Shown in pieces: positions 1-6,934 of a stretch of DNA of 64,000 nt. This DNA is from Pseudomonas sp. Choline-02u-1. GTDB lineage: Bacteria > Pseudomonadota > Gammaproteobacteria > Pseudomonadales > Pseudomonadaceae. Numbering within the stretch: position 1 is the first letter of the stretch; the number at the start of each line of letters is the position of its first letter. Both the position numbers and the translations under genes were made by a program. The stretch spans positions 372,001 to 436,000 of the forward strand of contig NZ_PJBC01000013.1 in NCBI RefSeq assembly GCF_002836515.1, written 5' to 3'. The notes under the pieces were generated by a model. That model was given only the letters and a program-made list of their open reading frames with translations. It did no database searches and was not told the origin of the DNA.

Positions 1-34
1 CCGCAACGAAGCCACGATCGCTGATGCACTGAGT

Positions 35-82
35 TGGTCCGGGTCGCTAAACCCGATCGCTGATTCGTCAGCGACCGGACCA
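35..82. repeat. imperfect inverted repeat (stem-loop)
   Basis: The arms TGGTCCGGGTCGCT and AGCGACCGGACCA pair with one bulged base around a loop of about 20 bases. The string CGATCGCTGAT also occurs twice, at 16-26 and 54-64. There is no T-run, so it is not a classical intrinsic terminator. It could end the upstream flhB transcript or be a degenerate REP relative. Confidence 0.4.
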
Positions 83-207
83 CAATAGAATCCGACCCCA
101 AAGCGCACAAGCCGGCGGATTCTGGCTTGGCTGTAGGCATTGGCGCAAGGTTTTGTAGCCTTGAGACCGTGTCTGCAGGTGTCTTTTAAACTCGTCGTTT
201 AAAACAA

Positions 208-280
208 GATCGCAGCCTTCGGCAGCTCCTACAGGAGACGTAAATCCATGTAGGAGCTGCCGAAGGCTCGGGCCGCGATC
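208..280. repeat. REP element pair, family A (GTAGGAGCTGCCGAAGGC)
   Basis: Two inverted copies of the GTAGGAGCTGCCGAAGGCTGCGATC core face each other across a short spacer. The same core recurs near 12.9, 14.9, 44.0 and 49.5 kb. This is a typical intergenic palindrome of P. fluorescens-group genomes, mobilised in trans by RAYT transposases; no RAYT gene is in the window. Confidence 0.85.
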
Positions 281-307
281 GGACGATCTTTTCTGCTTGG
301 GCAAAAG

Positions 308-324
308 TTGGAAAGCTTCTTGCA
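308..324 (+). promoter_or_regulatory. candidate sigma-54 (RpoN) promoter of flhA
   Basis: TTGGAAAGCTTCTTGCA matches the -24/-12 consensus TTGGCACGNNNNTTGCA at the invariant GG and GC, with the required 10-base gap. It lies about 60 bases before the flhA start. In P. aeruginosa flhA and flhF are class II genes driven by RpoN with the enhancer-binding protein FleQ, so the position is biologically sensible. No FleQ site was identified. Confidence 0.5.
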
Positions 325-385
325 ATAGCCGCCCTGCGCCCGCTCGGGGCGTCAAAAGTTTGCTTTAAAGGAACGGGGAAAACCG

Positions 386-2515
386 GTGGATCGCTCTCAG
401 TTACTCAACACTGCTCGCACAAACGTTGCCGACCTCAGTCGAGGCAATCTGGGCGTGCCGTTGTTGCTGCTGGTCATGCTGGCCATGATGATGTTGCCGG
501 TGCCGCCGTTCCTGCTCGACGTCTTTTTTACGTTCAACATTGCCCTGTCCATCGTCGTCCTGCTGGTCTGCGTGTATGCGCTGCGGCCGCTGGATTTTGC
601 CGTGTTCCCGACCATTCTGCTGGTGGCGACGCTCCTGCGCCTGGCCTTGAACGTGGCCTCCACACGGGTGGTAATGCTCAATGGTCAGGACGGCCACGAA
701 GCCGCCGGCAAGGTGATCCAGGCCTTCGGTGAGGTGGTGATCGGCGGTAACTACGTGGTCGGTATCGTGGTGTTCGCGATTCTGATGATCATCAACTTCG
801 TCGTAGTGACCAAGGGTGCCGGGCGGATTTCCGAGGTGAGCGCGCGCTTCACCCTCGATGCCATGCCCGGCAAACAAATGGCCATCGACGCCGACCTCAA
901 CGCCGGCCTGATCGACCAGAACCAGGCCAAGTCGCGCCGTCAGGAAGTTGCCCAGGAGGCGGAGTTCTACGGTTCGATGGACGGTGCCAGCAAGTTCGTC
1001 CGTGGTGACGCCATCGCCGGCCTGCTGATTCTGTTCATCAACCTCATCGGCGGTATGGCGGTCGGTATCTTCCAGCACGGCATGAGCTTCGGCGATGCGG
1101 GCAAGGTTTACGCGTTATTGACCATCGGTGACGGTTTGGTGGCGCAATTGCCATCACTGTTGTTATCGACAGCGGCGGCGATCATGGTGACCCGTGCCTC
1201 CGGCTCGGAAGATATGGGCAAACAGATCAACCGCCAGATGTTCGCCTCGCCGAAAGCGCTGGCCGTGGCTGCAGGTTTGATGGCGGTGATGGGCCTGGTG
1301 CCGGGCATGCCGCACTTCTCCTTCCTGAGCATGGCAGCGCTGGCCGCAGGCGGCGCGTACCTGTTCTGGAAGAAGCAGAACGTTGCCAAGGTCGTGGCGC
1401 TGGAAGAGGTCAAGCGTCAGCAGGAACTGCTGCCATCGCCGGCCCGCGCCATGGAAACCAAAGAGCTGGGCTGGGACGACGTCACGCCGATCGACATGAT
1501 CGGTCTGGAAGTCGGCTATCGCCTGATTCCGCTGGTGGATCGCAATCAGGGCGGGCAATTGCTGGCGCGGATCAAGGGCGTGCGCAAGAAGCTCTCGCAG
1601 GATCTGGGCTTCCTGATGCCGACTGTGCACATCCGCGACAACCTCGATCTGGCGCCGAGCGCTTATCGCCTGACGCTGATGGGCGTGATTCTGGCAGAGG
1701 CCGAGATCTATCCGGACCGCGAACTGGCGATCAACCCCGGTCAGGTCTACGGCTCGCTCAACGGTATCAACGCCAAAGATCCGGCTTTCGGCCTGGAGGC
1801 GGTGTGGATCGAAATCAGCCAGCGCGCCCAGGCGCAATCGCTCGGTTACACCGTGGTCGATGCGAGCACCGTGGTCGCCACCCACTTGAACCAGATTCTG
1901 TACAAGCACTCCAGTGAGCTGATCGGCCACGAGGAAGTGCAGCAACTCATGCAATTGCTGGCCAAGAGCTCGCCGAAACTGGCGGAAGAGCTGGTGCCGG
2001 GCGTGGTTTCGCTGTCGCAGTTGCTCAAAGTTCTGCAAGCGCTGCTCGCCGAGCACGTGCCGGTGCGCGACATCCGCAGCATCGCCGAAGCGATCGCGAA
2101 CAACGCTGCCAAGAGTCAAGATACCGCCGCGCTGGTCGCCGCTGTGCGGGTCGGCGTATCGCGCGCCATCGTCCAAAGCATTGTAGGCACTGAGTCCGAG
2201 CTGCCTGTAATCACATTGGAACCAAGGTTGGAACAGATATTGCTCAATAGTCTGCAGAAGGCAGGACAAGGCTCGGAAGAAGGCGTTCTGCTGGAGCCGA
2301 GCATGGCCGAGAAGCTGCAACGTTCGTTGATCGAAGCGGCCCAGCGTCAGGAAATGCAAGGCCAACCGGTGATCCTGCTGGTCGCAGGCCCGATTCGCGC
2401 GATGCTCTCGCGCTTTGGTCGCCTCGCAGTCCCAGGGCTGCATGTGCTGGCCTACCAGGAAGTACCGGACAACAAGCAAGTGACCATCGTTGCGACAGTA
2501 GGGCCCAACGGCTGA
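386..2515 (+). CDS. flhA: flagellar biosynthesis protein FlhA
   Basis: Integral-membrane export-gate component of the flagellar type III secretion system; it docks chaperone-substrate complexes and helps couple proton flow to export. The 709-residue product has the family layout: about eight hydrophobic segments in residues 20-330, the FHIPEP signature loop (KGAGRISEVSARF and DAMPGKQMAID, roughly 143-170), then a large soluble C-terminal domain. The start is GTG. It sits at the head of flhA-flhF-fleN-fliA, the order typical of polar-flagellate pseudomonads, behind a candidate sigma-54 promoter. The gene is intact. A long antisense frame over its second half is a composition shadow. Confidence 0.98.
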   Translation: MDRSQLLNTARTNVADLSRGNLGVPLLLLVMLAMMMLPVPPFLLDVFFTFNIALSIVVLLVCVYALRPLDFAVFPTILLVATLLRLALNVASTRVVMLNGQDGHEAAGKVIQAFGEVVIGGNYVVGIVVFAILMIINFVVVTKGAGRISEVSARFTLDAMPGKQMAIDADLNAGLIDQNQAKSRRQEVAQEAEFYGSMDGASKFVRGDAIAGLLILFINLIGGMAVGIFQHGMSFGDAGKVYALLTIGDGLVAQLPSLLLSTAAAIMVTRASGSEDMGKQINRQMFASPKALAVAAGLMAVMGLVPGMPHFSFLSMAALAAGGAYLFWKKQNVAKVVALEEVKRQQELLPSPARAMETKELGWDDVTPIDMIGLEVGYRLIPLVDRNQGGQLLARIKGVRKKLSQDLGFLMPTVHIRDNLDLAPSAYRLTLMGVILAEAEIYPDRELAINPGQVYGSLNGINAKDPAFGLEAVWIEISQRAQAQSLGYTVVDASTVVATHLNQILYKHSSELIGHEEVQQLMQLLAKSSPKLAEELVPGVVSLSQLLKVLQALLAEHVPVRDIRSIAEAIANNAAKSQDTAALVAAVRVGVSRAIVQSIVGTESELPVITLEPRLEQILLNSLQKAGQGSEEGVLLEPSMAEKLQRSLIEAAQRQEMQGQPVILLVAGPIRAMLSRFGRLAVPGLHVLAYQEVPDNKQVTIVATVGPNG

Positions 2516-2526
2516 GGTAGTGGTTT

Positions 2527-3867
2527 ATGCAAGTTAAGCGTTTTTTCGCCGCCGATATGCGTCAGGCCATGAAGCTGGTTCGCGATGAGCTGGGCGCTGA
2601 TGCCGCCATCATCGGCAACCGCCGCATCGCCGGCGGCGTCGAGTTGACGGCGGCACTGGATTACAAATTGTCGGCGCTGGCGCCACGGGTTCCGAACATG
2701 GAGCTCGAAGACGAGCTGCGCAAGACCCAGTCGCGCATCGTCACTGCCCAGGCCGAGCTGAGCCTGCGTGGCGAAGCCGACGGCAACACCAATCAGCAGT
2801 TGTTCGCCGGGCTGCCATTGACCGCAGGCCTGCCGCTGACCGCTGCCGAGCCGTTGAGCGAGCCGACCCACGCGGCGCCGGCGCGTCCGGCCGCAGCCCC
2901 TGCACAAGCCTCCGCCGGTGTCGATCCGCGTGCGCTGGACTCGATGCGTTTTGAATTGAACAGCCTGCGCGAGCTGATGGAAGTGCAGCTCGGCACGCTG
3001 GCCTGGAATCAGTTGCAAGGCAGCCGCCCAGCCCAGGCCAATCTCTATCGCCGTCTGCAGCGCATCGGCCTGTCCGGCCCGCTGTCGCGCGATCTGTTGG
3101 CACTGGTTACCGATATCGAAGAGCCGCGTCAGGCCTGGCGCATGCTGCTCGCTCACCTGGCGCGGATGATTGCCGTGCCGGAAGTCGAGCCGCTGGAAGA
3201 GGGCGGTGTGATTGCCATGGTCGGCCCGGCCGGCATGGGCAAGACCACGACGCTGGCCAAGCTTGCCGCGCGTTACGTGCTCAAGTACGGCGCGCAGAAC
3301 GTCGCGCTGGTGAGCATGGACAGCTTCCGCATCGGCGCGCAGGAACAACTGAAAACCCTCGGTCGCATCCTCAACGTGCCAGTCACGCACGTCGATCCGG
3401 GTCAGTCGCTGGTACAGGCATTGGATCCACTGCTACGCAAGCGCGTGGTTTTGATCGATACTGCCGGGCTGCAGGCCAGTGATCCGGCGTTGCGCATGCA
3501 GCTTGAGAGCCTGGCCGGGCGTGGCATCCGCTCTAAAAATTATCTGGTCCTGGCAACCACCAGCCAGAAACAGGTTCTAACCGCCGCTTATCATAGTTAC
3601 AAGCGTTGCGGGCTAGCCGGCTGCATCCTGACTAAACTGGATGAGACGGCCAGTCTCGGCGAAGTGTTGAGCCTGGCGATCAGTCATGAATTGCCGGTCG
3701 CGTACCTGACCGATGGCCCACGGATTCCGGATGATCTGCATCTGCCGCGCCGTCATCAACTGGTCAGCCGCGCCGTCAGCGTGCAAATGCAGGAAGAACC
3801 CAGCGAAGAAGCCATGGCTGACATGTTCGCTGATATCTATCACAGCCCGACCAAGCAGGTTGGCTGA
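2527..3867 (+). CDS. flhF: flagellar biosynthesis regulator FlhF (SRP-type GTPase)
   Basis: FlhF places the polar flagellum and is needed for its assembly. The 446-residue protein has an N-terminal basic domain, a variable Ala/Pro-rich middle (about 90-150), and a C-terminal NG domain of the SRP GTPase family. Visible motifs are the P-loop GPAGMGKTTT (near 233-242), DSFRIGAQEQL, DTAGL and TKLDE. It starts 11 bases after flhA and is presumably co-transcribed with it. Its partner FleN (FlhG), which stimulates FlhF GTPase activity in other species, is the next recognised gene. No missing motif was seen. Confidence 0.97.
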   Translation: MQVKRFFAADMRQAMKLVRDELGADAAIIGNRRIAGGVELTAALDYKLSALAPRVPNMELEDELRKTQSRIVTAQAELSLRGEADGNTNQQLFAGLPLTAGLPLTAAEPLSEPTHAAPARPAAAPAQASAGVDPRALDSMRFELNSLRELMEVQLGTLAWNQLQGSRPAQANLYRRLQRIGLSGPLSRDLLALVTDIEEPRQAWRMLLAHLARMIAVPEVEPLEEGGVIAMVGPAGMGKTTTLAKLAARYVLKYGAQNVALVSMDSFRIGAQEQLKTLGRILNVPVTHVDPGQSLVQALDPLLRKRVVLIDTAGLQASDPALRMQLESLAGRGIRSKNYLVLATTSQKQVLTAAYHSYKRCGLAGCILTKLDETASLGEVLSLAISHELPVAYLTDGPRIPDDLHLPRRHQLVSRAVSVQMQEEPSEEAMADMFADIYHSPTKQVG

Positions 3868-3874
3868 GGTATTC

Positions 3875-3982
3875 ATGAACAGTTTTTGTACCTACATCGA
3901 TGGTCTGCCACGCATTGTTCCCATCGGGAACGCGCAGCCAGTAATGTGGCCTCCGTCTATGCAAGACAAGGTAAAGAAATAA
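3875..3982 (+). other. possible 35-codon leader ORF between flhF and fleN
   Basis: An ATG follows a GAGG sequence at good spacing and opens 35 codons that end in TAA one base before the fleN start codon. A hairpin (GTTCCC-ATC-GGGAAC, 3917-3931) lies inside it. The predicted peptide, which ends PSMQDKVKK, is not recognised. It could be a translational leader coupling flhF and fleN, or chance. Confidence 0.2.
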
Positions 3983-3983
3983 C

Positions 3984-4814
3984 ATGGGCAGCATGCATCC
4001 CGTACAGGTGATCGCGGTGACCGGCGGCAAAGGTGGCGTCGGCAAGACTAACGTGTCAGTGAACTTGTCGCTGGCGCTGGCAGAGCTTGGCCGTCGGGTC
4101 ATGCTGCTGGACGCCGACCTCGGTCTGGCGAACGTCGACGTTCTGCTGGGGCTGACCCCCAAACGCACGCTGGCCGACGTGATCGAAGGCCGCTGCGAAC
4201 TGCGCGACGTGCTGTTGCAGGGCCCGGGCGGGATTCGCATCGTGCCGGCGGCCTCCGGCACGCAGAGCATGGTGCACCTGAGCCCGGCGCAACACGCCGG
4301 CCTGATCCAGGCGTTCAGTGACATCGGCGACAATCTCGACGTGCTGGTGATCGACACCGCTGCGGGTATTGGTGACTCGGTAGTCAGTTTCGTGCGCGCA
4401 GCGCAAGAGGTGTTGCTGGTGGTCTGCGACGAGCCAACTTCGATCACCGACGCTTACGCGCTGATCAAGTTGCTCAACCGCGACTACGGCATGAACCGCT
4501 TCCGCGTGCTGGCCAACATGGCACAGAGCCCGCAGGAAGGGCGCAACCTGTTCGCCAAGTTGACCAAGGTCACGGATCGTTTTCTCGACGTCGCTCTACA
4601 ATACGTCGGCGCCGTGCCATACGACGAAAGCGTGCGCAAAGCGGTGCAGAAGCAGCGCGCCGTCTACGAAGCCTTTCCCCGTTCCAAGTGCGCGCTGGCC
4701 TTCAAGGCTATCGCCCAGAAGGTCGACACCTGGCCGCTGCCGGCGAACCCGCGCGGTCATCTGGAATTTTTCGTCGAGCGTCTCGTGCAGCAAACCGCAG
4801 GGCCTGTGATATGA
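3984..4814 (+). CDS. fleN: flagellar number regulator FleN (FlhG/MinD-like ATPase)
   Basis: MinD/ParA-type ATPase that limits flagellar number, in P. aeruginosa by antagonising FleQ, and that works with FlhF. The 276-residue protein carries the deviant Walker A GGKGGVGKT with Lys21, then LLDADLGLANVDVLLGL and DTAAGIGDSV. These are the hallmarks of the MinD subgroup, whose dimer sandwiches ATP. The last four bases overlap the fliA start (ATGA), so translation of the two is probably coupled. The start is the ATG after AAAGAAATAAC; a second Met three codons later (MHPVQVIAV) is an alternative. Confidence 0.97.
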   Translation: MGSMHPVQVIAVTGGKGGVGKTNVSVNLSLALAELGRRVMLLDADLGLANVDVLLGLTPKRTLADVIEGRCELRDVLLQGPGGIRIVPAASGTQSMVHLSPAQHAGLIQAFSDIGDNLDVLVIDTAAGIGDSVVSFVRAAQEVLLVVCDEPTSITDAYALIKLLNRDYGMNRFRVLANMAQSPQEGRNLFAKLTKVTDRFLDVALQYVGAVPYDESVRKAVQKQRAVYEAFPRSKCALAFKAIAQKVDTWPLPANPRGHLEFFVERLVQQTAGPVI

Positions 4815-5551
4815 CCGCCAGTGGCATGAATCTTTACAAAAAGTCGGCGCGTGACGCGCAATACGAATTGATCGAGCGTTACGCGCCACTGGTCAAGCGC
4901 ATTGCCTATCACTTGCTGGCACGCCTGCCGGCCAGTGTGCAGGTCGAGGACCTGATCCAGGCTGGGATGATCGGTCTGCTCGAAGTCTCGACCAAATACG
5001 ACGCCAGCAAAGGCGCCAGTTTCGAAACGTACGCGGGCATTCGAATCCGCGGCGCGATGCTCGACGAAGTGCGCAAAGGGGACTGGGCGCCACGCTCGGT
5101 TCACCGTAATACCAGGATGGTCAGCGACGCGATTCGCTCGATTGAAGCTAAAACCGGTCGTGACGCTAAAGATCACGAGGTTGCGGCCGAACTCCAATTG
5201 AGTCTCGACGATTACTACGGGATTCTGAATGACACCCTGGGCAGTCGCTTGTTCAGTTTCGACGACCTGTTGCAGGACGGCGAACACGAAGGGCTGCACG
5301 AGGATGGCGCCAGTGCTCATATGGAGCCGTCACGCGATCTGGAAGATGAACGCTTCCAGGCGGCGCTGGCGGACGCGATTGCCAATTTGCCGGAGCGTGA
5401 GCGACTGGTGTTGGCGCTGTACTACGACGAAGAGCTGAACCTCAAGGAAATCGGTGAAGTCCTTGGCGTCAGTGAATCGCGGGTCAGCCAGTTACACAGC
5501 CAGTGCGCGGCCCGTTTGCGGGGGCGTTTGGGGGAGTGGCGAGCGCGCTGA
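4811..5551 (+). CDS. fliA: RNA polymerase sigma factor FliA (sigma-28)
   Basis: Alternative sigma factor for late flagellar and chemotaxis genes. The 246-residue protein contains region 2 (APLVKRIAYHLLARLP, QVEDLIQAGMIGLLE, GASFETYAGIRIRGAMLDE) and region 4 with a helix-turn-helix (LNLKEIGEVLGVSESRVSQL). The start used is the ATG that overlaps the fleN stop; an in-frame extension upstream lies inside fleN and is not part of the gene. FlgM, its usual anti-sigma factor, is not in the window. A candidate FliA-type promoter lies just downstream, ahead of cheY. Confidence 0.98.
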   Translation: MTASGMNLYKKSARDAQYELIERYAPLVKRIAYHLLARLPASVQVEDLIQAGMIGLLEVSTKYDASKGASFETYAGIRIRGAMLDEVRKGDWAPRSVHRNTRMVSDAIRSIEAKTGRDAKDHEVAAELQLSLDDYYGILNDTLGSRLFSFDDLLQDGEHEGLHEDGASAHMEPSRDLEDERFQAALADAIANLPERERLVLALYYDEELNLKEIGEVLGVSESRVSQLHSQCAARLRGRLGEWRAR

Positions 5552-5626
5552 AGGCAGTGTGGGGACACTGCGAAACGAGGCTGGTGCGGTGATGAACGGC
5601 GCCGGTCTCGATCCGTTGTGCTCCAG

Positions 5627-5652
5627 ACAAACTTCGAGTGCTATGCCGATTG
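5627..5652 (+). promoter_or_regulatory. candidate FliA (sigma-28) promoter of the che operon
   Basis: ACAAACTT, 10 bases, then GCCGATTG resembles the sigma-28 consensus TAAAGTTT-N11-GCCGATAA. The -10 element matches at six of eight positions. It lies in the 155-base gap between fliA and cheY, where a start for the cheYZAB-motCD transcript is expected. Late chemotaxis genes are FliA-dependent in P. aeruginosa. Confidence 0.5.
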
Positions 5653-5706
5653 ATTGAAGTGGCGTGTCCAGGTGCTGGGCGCGTTTAAGACTGCTTGGAG
5701 GTCGAA

Positions 5707-6090
5707 TTGAACAAAGACATGAAAATCCTCATCGTTGATGACTTCTCAACGATGCGGCGGATCATCAAGAACCTGCTGCGCGATCTTGGGTTCACCAACA
5801 CCGTCGAGGCCGACGATGGCACCACTGCCATTCCGGTGCTCAACAGCGGCAGCATCGACTTTCTGGTAACGGACTGGAACATGCCGGGCATGACCGGTAT
5901 CGACCTGCTGCGTCACGTGCGCGCCGATGAAAAACTCAAGCACCTCCCGGTGTTGATGGTGACTGCTGAAGCCAAGCGCGAGCAGATCATCGAGGCCGCT
6001 CAGGCCGGCGTGAACGGTTACGTGGTCAAACCTTTCACGGCTCAAGCGTTGAAAGACAAAATCGAGAAGATTTTCGAACGCATCGGCTGA
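5707..6090 (+). CDS. cheY: chemotaxis response regulator CheY
   Basis: Single-domain receiver that carries the signal from CheA to the flagellar switch. It has the acidic pair in LIVDDF, the phosphoacceptor Asp in TDWNMPG (residue 56 here, 52 from the internal ATG), MVTAEA with the conserved Thr/Ser position, and Lys in VVKPF. Two starts are possible. TTG (used here) has GGAG at a 6-base spacing. The ATG at 5719 gives the more familiar 123-residue protein beginning MKILIVDD but lies 18 bases from that GGAG. cheZ follows at once, so phosphatase and substrate are made together. Confidence 0.96.
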   Translation: MNKDMKILIVDDFSTMRRIIKNLLRDLGFTNTVEADDGTTAIPVLNSGSIDFLVTDWNMPGMTGIDLLRHVRADEKLKHLPVLMVTAEAKREQIIEAAQAGVNGYVVKPFTAQALKDKIEKIFERIG

Positions 6091-6108
6091 TGAATGCGCG
6101 GGGGAGCT

Positions 6109-6897
6109 ATGGAGCATAACGAATCATCCCAGGGCGATTTTGAATCGACCCTGAAAAAACACGCGGTCGAACTGGTCGAGAGCCTTGAAAAAGGCAAGTT
6201 CGGCGACGCGGTGCAACTGATCCATGAGCTCAATCAGACCCGTGACCGCGGCCTGTATCAGGAAGTGGGCAAGCTGACACGTGAACTGCACAGTGCGATC
6301 GTCAATTTCCAGATCGATCCGCACATGCCGCAAGCCGAGGAGGTGTCGCAAATCACCGACGCCACCGAACGCCTGGGTTATGTGGTCAAGCTGACGGAAG
6401 CCGCGGCCAACCGCACCATGGATCTGGTGGAAAGCGCCACGCCGGTGGTCAACAGTCTGGCTGATGAAGCGCAGACCTTGAGCGCCGATTGGGGCCGCTT
6501 CATGCGTCGCGAGGTCGGGGCTGAAGAGTTCCGCGAACTGGCGCGCCGGGTCGACGGTTTTCTGTCACGCAGCAGCACGGACAACCGTGCGGTGTCGAGC
6601 AACCTCAACGACATTCTGCTGGCTCAGGATTATCAGGACCTCACAGGTCAAGTGATCAAGCGCGTGACCCAACTGGTCACCGAAGTCGAAAGCAATCTGC
6701 TCAAACTCGTGCTCATGGCCAGTCAGGTCGACCGCTTTGCGGGCATCGAACATGACCGCGCCGCAATGCTTGCTGAAAAAGATCCACAAAAACATCTCTC
6801 GCAGGGTGAAGGTCCGCAGATTCATGCCGATAAACGAGAAGACGTTGTGTCCGGTCAGGACGATGTGGACGATTTGCTATCCAGCCTTGGATTTTGA
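6109..6897 (+). CDS. cheZ: CheY-P phosphatase CheZ
   Basis: Removes phosphate from CheY-P and so ends the turning signal. The 262-residue product has the long helical hairpin of the family, the active-site segment QDYQDLTGQVIKRV (the catalytic Gln lies in this motif), and a C-terminal CheY-binding tail ending DDVDDLLSSLGF. The ATG used follows GGGGGAG with a short gap; an in-frame ATG five codons upstream is less likely because it lies before that sequence. The tail motif closely resembles four repeats in the neighbouring CheA (see findings). Confidence 0.96.
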   Translation: MEHNESSQGDFESTLKKHAVELVESLEKGKFGDAVQLIHELNQTRDRGLYQEVGKLTRELHSAIVNFQIDPHMPQAEEVSQITDATERLGYVVKLTEAAANRTMDLVESATPVVNSLADEAQTLSADWGRFMRREVGAEEFRELARRVDGFLSRSSTDNRAVSSNLNDILLAQDYQDLTGQVIKRVTQLVTEVESNLLKLVLMASQVDRFAGIEHDRAAMLAEKDPQKHLSQGEGPQIHADKREDVVSGQDDVDDLLSSLGF

Positions 6898-6934
6898 AGT
6901 TTAGGTTTTTAGACCTGTTAGGAGCACCCCATTA

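Larger units (their letters stand above)
1..385. other. non-coding leader region upstream of flhA
   Basis: No credible coding region is seen here. The end of flhB, the usual upstream neighbour, was not found in the first bases, so it probably ends before the window. The stretch holds an imperfect stem-loop, a paired REP element and a candidate sigma-54 promoter, each listed separately. A 95-codon open frame on the minus strand runs through the REP and looks like chance. Confidence 0.7.

Noticed and set aside
68..355. 95-codon minus-strand frame upstream of flhA
   Set aside because: Runs through a REP palindrome. No ribosome site or domain.
1163..2479. Long open frame on the minus strand opposite flhA (438 codons)
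   Set aside because: Translation is rich in His, Arg and Gln with no domain. It mirrors the third-position GC bias of flhA and has no ribosome site.
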